This document shows, piece after piece, positions 14,743 to 22,433 of a DNA stretch of 26,367 bases (position 1 is the stretch's first letter; the number at the start of each line of letters is the position of its first letter). The stretch lies in the NCBI GenBank assembly GCA_910585615.1, contig CAJUFO010000061.1, positions 1 through 26,367 on the forward strand, written 5' to 3'. Both the position numbers and the translations under genes were made by a program. Under the pieces are notes generated by a model. The model was not told the origin of the DNA, searched no databases, and saw nothing but the letters and a program-made list of their open reading frames with translations. This DNA comes from an uncultured Acetatifactor sp. Its GTDB lineage: Bacteria > Bacillota > Clostridia > Lachnospirales > Lachnospiraceae.

Positions 14743-16227
14743 TATTCCCAGGAACTCTTTCACCACATCCTTCATCTGCGCTGTCTCGCACTGCTTCTCG
14801 TGGAGGACAGGCGCGGTGCGGATTTCCTCCACCGCCCGGGGCACCTTCACGCCGGAGAGCCTCGCCAGCTCATCCACCAATTCGAAGTCGTCTTTCGCCC
14901 CGTCCGCTCTGCCGATGGCGCCCATGACGCTTCTGGTAAACTTATAGGGGCTGGCCGTAGAGGCGATGACGGCTTTTGCCATGTCGCCTGTCTCCTGCAC
15001 GTATTTCCGGTACACCCCGGAGGCCACAGCCGTGTGGGTGTCGATGACATAGCCGCAGTCCTGGTAGAGCCTGCGGATTTCCGCCGCCGCTTCTTTTTCT
15101 GTGGCATAGTTCCCATAAAAGTCCGAAAGCGCCGCCTTCATGTCCTCCGTAATCTCATATCTTCCCTGTCCGCCAAGCGACTCCATGAACGCCCGGTTCC
15201 TGTCCGCGTCATTTCCGGCAGAGAGGTAGACCAGCCGCTCTAAGTTGCTGGAAATCAGGATGTCCATGGACGGGGAGCTGGTCAGCACGAACTCACGGTT
15301 CCTGTCGTAGTCCCCTGTGCGGAAGAAATCATAGAGCACCTTGTTCTCATTGGAAGCGCAGATCAGCTTCCCGATGGGCAGACCCATGTTCTTGGCATAG
15401 AACGCGGCAAGGATATTGCCGAAATTTCCTGTGGGCACCACCACGTTGATTGCCTCGCCCGCCGCAATCTTTCCCTCTCTCAACAGCGTACCGTAGGCAT
15501 ATACGTAATAACATATCTGAGGCACCAGTCTGCCGATATTGATGGAGTTCGCCGAGGAGAACTGGAAGCCCTTCCCCTCCATCTCCCTCGCCAGCTCCTT
15601 GTCTGCAAAAATCCGCTTCACGCCGGTCTGGGCGTCATCGAAATTGCCGTGGATGCCCACCACCAAAGTGTTCTCCCCCTTCTGGGTCACCATCTGCTTC
15701 TCCTGGATGGCGCTGACGCCGTCCTTGGGATAGAACACCACAATCCGCGTGCCCTCAACCCCCGCGAAGCCCGCCAGGGCCGCCTTGCCGGTATCCCCGG
15801 AGGTGGCGGTGAGGATGACAATCTCATTCTTCACATTGTTTTTCCGCGCCGCCGCGATCATCAGGTGGGGCAGGATGGACAGCGCCATGTCCTTAAAGGC
15901 GATGGTAGGGCCGTGGAACAGCTCCAGATAATACGCCCCTCCCGCCTCCCGCAGCGGCGCGATGCGCTCCGTATCGAATTTCCCGTCATAGGCTTTTTCG
16001 ATGCAGCCCTTCAGCTCTTCTTCCGTAAAATCCGTCAGGTACAGCTTCATCACTTCTATGGCCACCTGACGATAGTCCATCTGCGCCAGCTCCTCCAGGC
16101 TCCTGTCCAGGGCCGGGATATGGTCCGGCACGAAGAGCCCCCCGTCCTCCGAAAGCCCCTGTAATATCGCCTGGGAGGCCTTTATCGAAATTCCCCTGCT
16201 GCGCGTGCTGTTATATAACACTTCCAT
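14662..16227 (-). CDS. thrC: Threonine synthase with element-derived C-terminus
   Basis: This PLP enzyme converts O-phosphohomoserine to threonine. The 521-residue product has the PLP lysine K112 in HGPTIAFKDMAL, the LTATSGDTGKAAL phosphate-binding loop (about 139-151), SANSINIGRLVPQ and the VPTGNFGN motif. The normal clostridial ThrC ends near VKEFLGI, about 495 residues. Here 26 further residues, from Y496 on, are encoded by copy 4 of the 102-bp element, which also supplies the TAA stop. The tail does not resemble any domain, and the enzyme is probably active because the core is intact. The start fits the family; its ribosome site is weak (AAGGA rather distant). Element copy 3 lies about 90 bases upstream. 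No other threonine-pathway gene is adjacent. Confidence 0.95.
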   Translation of the reverse strand: MEVLYNSTRSRGISIKASQAILQGLSEDGGLFVPDHIPALDRSLEELAQMDYRQVAIEVMKLYLTDFTEEELKGCIEKAYDGKFDTERIAPLREAGGAYYLELFHGPTIAFKDMALSILPHLMIAAARKNNVKNEIVILTATSGDTGKAALAGFAGVEGTRIVVFYPKDGVSAIQEKQMVTQKGENTLVVGIHGNFDDAQTGVKRIFADKELAREMEGKGFQFSSANSINIGRLVPQICYYVYAYGTLLREGKIAAGEAINVVVPTGNFGNILAAFYAKNMGLPIGKLICASNENKVLYDFFRTGDYDRNREFVLTSSPSMDILISSNLERLVYLSAGNDADRNRAFMESLGGQGRYEITEDMKAALSDFYGNYATEKEAAAEIRRLYQDCGYVIDTHTAVASGVYRKYVQETGDMAKAVIASTASPYKFTRSVMGAIGRADGAKDDFELVDELARLSGVKVPRAVEEIRTAPVLHEKQCETAQMKDVVKEFLGIYTAHRLNLQCAQTADRQPGTFPGTPL

Positions 16228-16318
16228 AAGCTTTTGCCTGTCTAATCCTTTCCTTTTCTTCTGAAGCCTTTGCCTGTCCGTTCCTCTCTGCTTCCATCTG
16301 TTTCCATCGTTCCTAATA

Positions 16319-16433
16319 CATACTGCTTAACAGTTAAAATTTCCGAGCAACCTGACTACATAACTGACTACATAACGCCAGCCATATACGTTTAGCCAGT
16401 GCAGTACAGTGAATTCTGGCGTTATGTAGTATA
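16319..16433 (-). repeat. Palindromic element, copy 3 (diverged, inverted)
   Basis: Read on the minus strand it begins TATACTAC and ends GTTAAGCAGTA, aligning with copies 1 and 2. A 15-bp stem pairs 16416-16430 with 16367-16381 perfectly, although several bases differ from copy 1 on both arms. A 12-bp tandem duplication (16352-16363 and 16364-16375) accounts for its 115-bp length. Its right end offers an extended -10 (TGCTATACT) facing thrC. The remaining 16434-16580 stretch holds only short hairpins. Confidence 0.75.
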
Positions 16434-16580
16434 GCATTTTTTCCCGCTCATTTCCAGTCCTATCTGCACAAAATTTCAGACATGTGCAAAAAGCACCTGC
16501 CGTTCCTGACAGATGCTGTCCTTAGCGTATTGCCTGGCTTCCGCGGCTGGCTGCTTTCATGGAATATCTGTCTTGAGCCG

Positions 16581-17255
16581 TCACCGAAAGAACTCATGCC
16601 CCCCATGCACAAAGAGGTATGTAAGGTTCTCGTCGAACCACTTCATCTTCCCGCTGTCCGCGTACTTTCGGGCTGCGAAATACAGCGCGCCCTGGGAGAT
16701 GTCCTCCCCCATCAGGGCCCGGCCCACGGCGCTAATCGTCTCCTCGCTGACCTTCACCCTGTAGAAGCTTCCGTTGGCCACCGGGGAGAACTGGGATATC
16801 CCCCGTTCCTTCTGCAGCACCACCCCTGTCACCGTATCCGGGAACAGCTCCGAGTCCATCCGATTCAGCACCACATTGGCCACCAGGAGCTTCCCGTCCT
16901 CGTCCTCGTTCCCGGCCTCCGCCTCCACGATGCGGAGCAGGGCGTCCAGTTCCTCGTCCGGCAGGTCATAGGCAAGTGTGTGCTCTATCATCCCATAGTC
17001 CACCACCCGCTGGCCGGACACCGCGATGTCCAGGATTCCAAGCCCCTTCTCCGGATTCCCGGGATCCTGCCTGGCCTCCAGGATTGCCCGCTCCTCCATG
17101 GCTTTGGCCTTTTCCTCCAGCTGTTCCAGCTCCAGCTTCAGCATCTGCACTGGCTCGGAGCATACTTGTATCTTGTCTATGCTCTTTACGCACAGGAAGC
17201 TGGCCATGAACAGAAAACTACCCGTCACCAGAAGACTCAACGCTCTCTTATACAT
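16581..17255 (-). CDS. SleB/CwlJ-type cell wall hydrolase
   Basis: This is a probable peptidoglycan or spore-cortex lytic enzyme of the Hydrolase_2 family. The 224-residue protein has an N-terminal membrane or signal segment (about 5-22), a coiled-coil-like Glu/Lys-rich stretch (about 35-62) and the catalytic domain (about 100-222). The domain opens with LLRIVEAEAGNE, where E113 corresponds to the catalytic glutamate, then VANVVLNRM, GVVLQKERGISQFSPV and ALYFAARK, and ends YLFVHGGHEFF. It lacks the SleB N-terminal peptidoglycan-binding domain. The ATG is preceded by AAAGGG and GAAGGG. It follows the GH25 gene's terminator by about 110 bases and must have its own promoter, which I could not place. 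Confidence 0.85.
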   Translation of the reverse strand: MYKRALSLLVTGSFLFMASFLCVKSIDKIQVCSEPVQMLKLELEQLEEKAKAMEERAILEARQDPGNPEKGLGILDIAVSGQRVVDYGMIEHTLAYDLPDEELDALLRIVEAEAGNEDEDGKLLVANVVLNRMDSELFPDTVTGVVLQKERGISQFSPVANGSFYRVKVSEETISAVGRALMGEDISQGALYFAARKYADSGKMKWFDENLTYLFVHGGHEFFR

Positions 17256-17368
17256 CCCTTCAATCCCTTTCTCAAGTTGATATCGATTCTGAAATGCCTG
17301 TCCGATATATCAATATATGAGACAACTCCCATAAATAGATCTGTCATCCGGATATTTCAGGCTTTATT

Positions 17369-17413
17369 ATAAAAAAGACTTGAGAAAGGGCCGGGAAGAA
17401 AGTCCTCCCGGCC
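17369..17413 (-). terminator. Terminator after the GH25 gene
   Basis: In the leftward transcript an 8-bp perfect GC-rich stem (17389-17396 with 17406-17413) is followed after about ten bases by a run of six U. It probably ends the rnf-GH25 transcription unit. Confidence 0.7.
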
Positions 17414-17423
17414 GAATCTGAAT

Positions 17424-18536
17424 CTATTTCTCCGCGTAATTGACAAAGCTGATGTTCATATCCACATATCCCGTGATGCCGTCCACGAAGCCCTCGTAGC
17501 TGTACTGCCACATGGAGAACCGGTACGGATAGTCCGGAATGTCCGCCGCCTGGGACAGCCACACATCATAGGCCGTCAGCTTCGACATGTCGATTTCCTT
17601 GATCAGCCACTCCTTGTTGCCGTAGAGCATGGTCTTGTAGCCCGCGGCGGCAATGGTGTCCATGAAGGCTTTCGCTATAGCGGTCTTTTCGTCCCTGGTC
17701 AGGATGTCCGTCCTGGCGGTGTCGTTCTCCACCCGCTCCATGTCATAGGCCACCGGATAGCTGACGGTGTACTCCCCCAGGTTCTCCAGCACCATGTTCG
17801 CCTCCTCTATGGCCTCGGCCTCTGAGATGGCCTGGGAGTAGAAATAGACTCCCACCTGAAGGCCCGCGTCCGTGGCCCGTTTGATGTTGTCCTGGAAATA
17901 CTCGTCCAGAATCAATTGTCCCGTGCCATAGCCTCTCGCCCCCAGCCGGATCATGACAAAGTCTATCCCGGCCTTCTTCACCTTCACGAAATCCACATAA
18001 TCCTGGAACTTGGAAATATCCACCCCGGTATAGGACACCTGCTTGCCGTTCTCATAATACTTCATCAGATCCGACTGGCACACCAGCTTCGTGAAATCAT
18101 AGTCATGTTTGGGCAGGTAGGGGCTGATCAGGACCCACTCCTCCTTCCCGTCCGCATACTGCACCAGCGTGTGCTTACCGTCCGTGGACGGATCGTCCTC
18201 CGGCGCTGTCGTCTCCTCCGGCTCCTCCGTGGGCTGCGGCGTCTCCGTCTCCTCGGGATACATGTCCCAGAAGTCGAAATCATCCGGATGCAGCTCGCTT
18301 CCGCCCACCAGTTCGTCCGTCTCAGGGTATAAAATCACGGGGGACGCGGCCTCCTGTGCTGCCTGCACGGAATTTGCCTGCTGGGAGCCCCTGGATGCCG
18401 CACTGTTCTTCGGCTTCTGGTTCAGGAACAGCATGGCCACCAGAATCAGCGCCACAAAAGCGGTCACCGCCAGAATGGACATCACTACCGTGGGCGCCAG
18501 GCTGGAGCGATCGTCAAAATCCTCCGGCATCTTCAC
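17424..18536 (-). CDS. Membrane-anchored GH25 muramidase (lysozyme)
   Basis: This enzyme cleaves the beta-1,4 bond between N-acetylmuramic acid and N-acetylglucosamine in the wall. The 370-residue protein has a short cytoplasmic start, one membrane anchor (about 15-38), an acidic Pro/Glu/Thr-rich spacer (about 90-120) and a C-terminal GH25 barrel (about 165-368). The barrel has GVDISKFQ (D173), FVMIRLGARGY, GVYFYSQA, the catalytic PVAYDMER pair D265/E267 and a final MWQYSYEGFVDGITGYVDMN. The start is a GTG 8 bases from AAAGGAGG; the ATG two codons in is less well spaced. It follows rnfB by 65 bases with no terminator between, so it may be transcribed with the Rnf operon, an unusual neighbour for it. 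Confidence 0.92.
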   Translation of the reverse strand: MKMPEDFDDRSSLAPTVVMSILAVTAFVALILVAMLFLNQKPKNSAASRGSQQANSVQAAQEAASPVILYPETDELVGGSELHPDDFDFWDMYPEETETPQPTEEPEETTAPEDDPSTDGKHTLVQYADGKEEWVLISPYLPKHDYDFTKLVCQSDLMKYYENGKQVSYTGVDISKFQDYVDFVKVKKAGIDFVMIRLGARGYGTGQLILDEYFQDNIKRATDAGLQVGVYFYSQAISEAEAIEEANMVLENLGEYTVSYPVAYDMERVENDTARTDILTRDEKTAIAKAFMDTIAAAGYKTMLYGNKEWLIKEIDMSKLTAYDVWLSQAADIPDYPYRFSMWQYSYEGFVDGITGYVDMNISFVNYAEK

Positions 18537-18601
18537 AGTCCTCGCCTCCTTTCTTCTTCAAAAACACGACTTCCTCCAAGAACATGTCCGGCTCCGCCGC
18601 T

Positions 18602-19402
18602 TCACGTTCTCGGCAGGATGCACTTCTTGGGGCATTTCTCCGCACAGGCTCCGCACCCGGTGCACTTCTCCTGATCGATCGCGGCATGGAAGTCCTTCAC
18701 CTCCACCGCCTGGCTGGGGCAGTTCCTTGCGCACAGTCCACAGCCGATGCAGCCCACCTCGCAGGCCTTCATGGTCACGGGCCCCTTGTCCTTAGAGCTG
18801 CAGGCCACCACATATTTCGCGTCATAGGGAATCAGGGAAATCAGATGCTTTGGGCAGGCCTCCACGCACTTCCCGCAGGCCTTACACTTTTCCCTGTCCA
18901 CCACTGCCACGCCGTTTACTACACGTATGGCATCAAAAGGGCAGGCCTTTACACAGGAGCCATAGCCCAGGCAGCCGCTGTTGCAGGATTTGGGCCCGCC
19001 GCCGGGCACGAAGCCCATCATCCGGCAGTCCTGCGCCCCATAGTAATCATAGTCCTGTTTGGACTTGTCGCAGTCCCCCATGCAGGCCACGAAGGCCACC
19101 TTTCTCTCCGAGGCCCCTGCCTCCACGCCCATGATGGCTGCGATTTTCTCCCCCACGGGGGCCCCGCCCACGGGACAGGCGTTCACGGGGGCCTCCCCCT
19201 TGGCTATGGCCGCGGCCAGGCCGCTGCAGCCCGCATAGCCGCAGCCTCCGCAGTTGTTACCCGGAAGCGCCGCCAGCACGGCCTCCTCTTTTTCATCTAC
19301 CTCTACTCTGAACTTAATCCCCGCCGCCCCCAGGAAGAGCCCCACGAAGATACCTACCACGCCTACCACGGCAGTGGCGGTCAAAATACCAGTCACGCTC
19401 AT
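18602..19402 (-). CDS. rnfB: Rnf complex iron-sulfur subunit RnfB
   Basis: This is the entry point of the ferredoxin:NAD+ oxidoreductase, taking electrons from reduced ferredoxin on the cytoplasmic side. The 266-residue protein has an N-terminal membrane helix (about 5-27), a 4Fe-4S motif C51-x2-C54-x4-C59-x16-C76, then a run of ferredoxin-type cysteine clusters: C140/C144/C150/C154, C173/C176/C179/C183, C214/C218/C221/C224/C228 and C247/C250/C253/C257. This multi-cluster form is typical of clostridial RnfB. The ATG has an AAGGAGA site. It is the last rnf gene and is separated from rnfA by 128 bases that hold a large palindrome, whereas the other rnf genes overlap or nearly touch. Confidence 0.95.
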   Translation of the reverse strand: MSVTGILTATAVVGVVGIFVGLFLGAAGIKFRVEVDEKEEAVLAALPGNNCGGCGYAGCSGLAAAIAKGEAPVNACPVGGAPVGEKIAAIMGVEAGASERKVAFVACMGDCDKSKQDYDYYGAQDCRMMGFVPGGGPKSCNSGCLGYGSCVKACPFDAIRVVNGVAVVDREKCKACGKCVEACPKHLISLIPYDAKYVVACSSKDKGPVTMKACEVGCIGCGLCARNCPSQAVEVKDFHAAIDQEKCTGCGACAEKCPKKCILPRT

Positions 19403-19426
19403 CGCACGTCTCCTTATTCCAGTCCC

Positions 19427-19520
19427 GCATCAGTCTGCCCGGCACCCAGACACTCTCAGAGGACTTCCGGTCGCAGAGGACGCGTCCGTAATTCCTCTGC
19501 GGCACCGGGCCGACTGATGC
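19427..19520 (-). repeat. Large two-level palindrome between rnfA and rnfB
   Basis: An outer 16-bp stem (19427-19442 with 19505-19520) with a single mismatch encloses an inner perfect 9-bp stem CGCAGAGGA/TCCTCTGCG (about 19472-19480 with 19492-19500). No U run follows it in the direction of rnf transcription, so it is unlikely to be a strong terminator. It may be an intercistronic mRNA structure or a small inserted palindromic element unrelated in sequence to the 102-bp family. Confidence 0.7.
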
Positions 19521-19530
19521 TGTTTTTATT

Positions 19531-20121
19531 CTACAATAACCCCGAAAACCCACAGAAAGCAATGGCCATCAGCCCTGCCGTCAGCAGCACCGTAGGCATG
19601 CCCCGAAAGGACTTGGGGATGTCATTGTACTCCAGCTTCTCCCGGATCCCCGCCAGGATCACGATGGCGATGGTGAAGCCCACCGCCGTGGCGAAGCCGT
19701 TGACGATGCCAGTGAGGATCCCGTACTCCTTCTGCACATTGGTGATCGCCACGCCCAGCACCGCGCAGTTGGTGGTGATCAGGGGGAGATAGACCCCCAG
19801 CGCCTCATAGAGCGAGGGCATGGCCTTTTTCAGGAACATCTCCACGAACTGCACCAGCGCGGCGATGACCAGGATGAACACGATGGTCTCCAGGTATTCC
19901 ACATGGAACTTCACCAGCACGAACCGGTAGATCACGCCCGCCACCGCGCTGGCCAGGGTGATGACGAAAATCACCGCCGCTCCCATGCCCGCCGCCGTGT
20001 TGGTCTTGCGGGACACGCCCAGGAAGGGACAGAGCCCCAGGAACTGGCTGAGCACCACATTGCTCACCAGAGAGGAGCCGATCAAAATGACAAGCAGCTC
20101 TTTCACGTTCTCCATTCCCAT
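19531..20121 (-). CDS. rnfA: Rnf complex membrane subunit RnfA
   Basis: This is an integral membrane subunit of the Na+ or H+ pumping Rnf complex; RnfA and RnfE form the inverted pair that holds a membrane 2Fe-2S cluster. The 196-residue protein has about six hydrophobic helices and the family cysteines in SQFLGLCPFLGVS (C31 region) and TTNCAVLGVAI (about C118). The ATG follows the rnfE stop directly with no gap, and its AAGGAGG site lies inside rnfE, so the two are coupled. Confidence 0.96.
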   Translation of the reverse strand: MGMENVKELLVILIGSSLVSNVVLSQFLGLCPFLGVSRKTNTAAGMGAAVIFVITLASAVAGVIYRFVLVKFHVEYLETIVFILVIAALVQFVEMFLKKAMPSLYEALGVYLPLITTNCAVLGVAITNVQKEYGILTGIVNGFATAVGFTIAIVILAGIREKLEYNDIPKSFRGMPTVLLTAGLMAIAFCGFSGLL

Positions 20122-20856
20122 TTATCTCTCCTCCTTATCCGGCTCCGCAGCCTTTCTCGTCCCGTCCTCACCGTAGAAGCGCTTCGTGCAGCCCTTCTCG
20201 GAACAGTTCATGCAGTCCTCGCTGCACCCGGAACCAATCTTCTCATAGCTCTTTCCGGCCTTCTTCCGGACATCCTTGACGTAATTCTGCAGGGCCACCA
20301 AAGCGGCCAGCACGAAGAATGCCCCCGGCGCCTGCCCGAAGATGCGGATGGGCACAAAGGAATCCGGCATCAGCGCCAGGCCGAAGATCTCCCCGGCTCC
20401 CAAAAGCTCCCTCACCGCGCCGATGCAGGTCAGGGCAAAGGTGAATCCCAGCCCCATGCCGATCCCGTCGAACAGAGAAGGAATCGCAGGGTTCGAGTAG
20501 GCATAGCTCTCCGCCCGCCCCAGGATGATGCAGTTCACCACGATCAGCGGTATGTACACGCCCAGGGACTTGTTCAGGGCCGGGATATAGGCCTGCAGGA
20601 GCAGCTGCACCGCCGTCACGAAGGAGGCGATGATGACGATGAACGCCGGAATCCGCACCCGGTTCGGGATGATGCCCCGCAGCAGCGAGATGATCAGATT
20701 GCTCAGCGCCAATACTACCATAGTTGTAAGACCCATCCCCAGGCCGTTCATGGCCGAGGTGGTCACGGCCAATGTAGGACACATGCCCAGCATCAGCACA
20801 AAGGTGGGATTTTCTTTGACCAGGCCGTTGTAAAGCCTCTCACCTGCATTATTCAT
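20122..20856 (-). CDS. rnfE: Rnf complex membrane subunit RnfE with cysteine-rich tail
   Basis: This integral membrane partner of RnfA has six hydrophobic helices and cysteines in LMLGMCPTLAV and VVNCIILGRAE for the shared iron-sulfur cluster. The body matches RnfE to about residue 205. Beyond that is an extra hydrophilic tail of about 40 residues with the spacing C-x3-C-x2-C-x4-C (GCSEDCMNCSEKGC), which could hold zinc or an iron-sulfur cluster on the cytoplasmic side. The start is taken at the ATG at 20856, which is properly spaced from GGAGGGAG and overlaps the rnfG stop by 8 bases; a GTG three codons earlier sits on top of that site. Tail function is unknown. Confidence 0.94.
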   Translation of the reverse strand: MNNAGERLYNGLVKENPTFVLMLGMCPTLAVTTSAMNGLGMGLTTMVVLALSNLIISLLRGIIPNRVRIPAFIVIIASFVTAVQLLLQAYIPALNKSLGVYIPLIVVNCIILGRAESYAYSNPAIPSLFDGIGMGLGFTFALTCIGAVRELLGAGEIFGLALMPDSFVPIRIFGQAPGAFFVLAALVALQNYVKDVRKKAGKSYEKIGSGCSEDCMNCSEKGCTKRFYGEDGTRKAAEPDKEER

Positions 20857-21472
20857 TCGAGGCACCTCCCTCCGTCAGAGCCTGCGCCGCCTTAAGCCCT
20901 CCGTTCACCGCGTTGGTGACGGCTTTCGTGGTTATGGTAGCGCCGGCGATGGCGTCTATCTCGTTTTCAGCCGATGCGCCTGTCTTGGTATAGGCGAAGC
21001 TGTCCACATTCTTCTCATGGAACTGGGGCACCAGCTCCTCCGGCGCCAGCATCCCCAGCCCCGGCGTCTCGGAAATCTCCAGGATGGAGATGTCATTCAG
21101 CACACCCTCGTTGGTGACCCCCAGGTACAGCACGATATTGCCGCCGTAGCCTTCGGTGGAGGTGGACTCCACCACCACGCCCAGGGGATTTCCGTCGCTG
21201 CCAAGGGCCCGGTAGACGCTGCCTATCTTTACCCCGTCAGCGCCGAGCTCCTGGCTCAGCGCCTCGTCCGGCTCATATTCCATCTCCTCGAAGGAGGCCG
21301 CTGTCTGGAACACGGCAGCACAGGCCTCCTGCACCGCCTTCTCCTGCTGGATGCGGATGCGGTCCCTGGTCAGTTCGTTGACCAGCCCCAGGACCAGCCC
21401 CGCTATCAGGGTTATGGCAAAAAGGATGCCCGCCTCTTTCAGCATCACGCTGACATCGCTCTTATTTTTCAA
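20849..21472 (-). CDS. rnfG: Rnf complex flavoprotein subunit RnfG
   Basis: This extracytoplasmic electron-transfer subunit carries covalently bound FMN. The 207-residue protein has one N-terminal membrane anchor (about 13-32) and an FMN-binding domain with the flavinylation site in DAIAGATITT, where T179 is the expected attachment residue; it has alanine instead of the usual serine before GAT. The start is a TTG with a strong GGAGGGAG site 8 bases upstream and overlaps the rnfD end by 11 bases. The stop overlaps rnfE. Confidence 0.94.
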   Translation of the reverse strand: MKNKSDVSVMLKEAGILFAITLIAGLVLGLVNELTRDRIRIQQEKAVQEACAAVFQTAASFEEMEYEPDEALSQELGADGVKIGSVYRALGSDGNPLGVVVESTSTEGYGGNIVLYLGVTNEGVLNDISILEISETPGLGMLAPEELVPQFHEKNVDSFAYTKTGASAENEIDAIAGATITTKAVTNAVNGGLKAAQALTEGGASNE

Positions 21473-22403
21473 GACGTCTCCCTCCTTTCTGGTATCCGAA
21501 AGCAGTCGGCCTGGTGCATTTCTCGATCAGCGGCACCAGAAGATTGCCCAGGATGATGGCGTAGGAGACTCCCTCCGCGCCGGGGCCGAAGATACGGAAG
21601 ATTCCTGTCAGCAGCCCCAGGACGATGCCGTACACATATTGTCCTTTTATCGTGATTGGCCTGGTCACATAGTCCGTGGCCATGAAGAACGCGCCCAGCA
21701 TCAGGCCGCCGCCGGCCAGCTGCGCCGCCAGGTAGGCGGGATGGAAGCCGTGGCCTCCGAAAATCCCCGCAAAGAGGATGAATGTCACTATGTAGCTGCC
21801 GGGGATTCGAATGTCGATGACCCCGAACAGGATCAGGATGCACGCTCCCGCCAAAATGGCAATCACCGAGGTCTCGCCGATGGTGCCCGCGGTGCGCCCG
21901 ATCACCATATCCAGCACATTCACCGCCTCTCCCGCCTTCAGCGCCGCCAGAGGCGTGGCGCCTGTGTAGCCGTCGCACTGGAAGGCCGTCATGGCAGTGG
22001 GGAAGGAGATCAGCAGGAAGCACCTGGCCGCCAGCGCCGGGTTCATGAAGTTCTGTCCCAGGCCGCCGAAGAGCATCTTCACCACCAGGATGGCGAAGAC
22101 GCCGCCCAGTGCCGCCATCCACAGGGGGATGGTCACCGGGAGGTTCAGAGCCAACAGCAGCCCCGTCACCACCGCAGACAGATCCGTCACCGTCAGTTTC
22201 CCTTTATAGAGTCCGAAGAAGTATTCCGTCAGGATCGTACTGGCGACGGTCACCGCGATCACCGCCAGGGCCCTTGGCCCGAAGTTATAGATTCCAAAGC
22301 CTGTGGCGGGCATCAGGGCTATGATCACCGCCGCCATCAGCCCGTTCGTGGCCACTTTGGAACGAATATGAGGATTAGATGATACTTTGAACAATTCGCT
22401 CAT
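21462..22403 (-). CDS. rnfD: Rnf complex membrane flavoprotein subunit RnfD
   Basis: This polytopic membrane subunit belongs to the ion-translocating core and has covalent FMN. The 313-residue protein has about nine hydrophobic segments, the family motif GGLGQNFMNPALAARCFLLISFP (about 113-135) and the flavinylation site GYTGATPLAAL, with T150 the likely FMN attachment. The ATG is served by AGGAG 8 bases upstream. It lies 30 bases after rnfC and overlaps rnfG by 11 bases. Confidence 0.96.
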   Translation of the reverse strand: MSELFKVSSNPHIRSKVATNGLMAAVIIALMPATGFGIYNFGPRALAVIAVTVASTILTEYFFGLYKGKLTVTDLSAVVTGLLLALNLPVTIPLWMAALGGVFAILVVKMLFGGLGQNFMNPALAARCFLLISFPTAMTAFQCDGYTGATPLAALKAGEAVNVLDMVIGRTAGTIGETSVIAILAGACILILFGVIDIRIPGSYIVTFILFAGIFGGHGFHPAYLAAQLAGGGLMLGAFFMATDYVTRPITIKGQYVYGIVLGLLTGIFRIFGPGAEGVSYAIILGNLLVPLIEKCTRPTAFGYQKGGRRLEK

Positions 22404-22433
22404 GAGTTTTTCTCCTAGGTTTTATGTAGCTGT

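Noticed and set aside
17256..17368. Sporulation-sigma promoter before the SleB-like gene
   Set aside because: CATATATT-like motifs are present but no matching -35 element at proper spacing could be identified.
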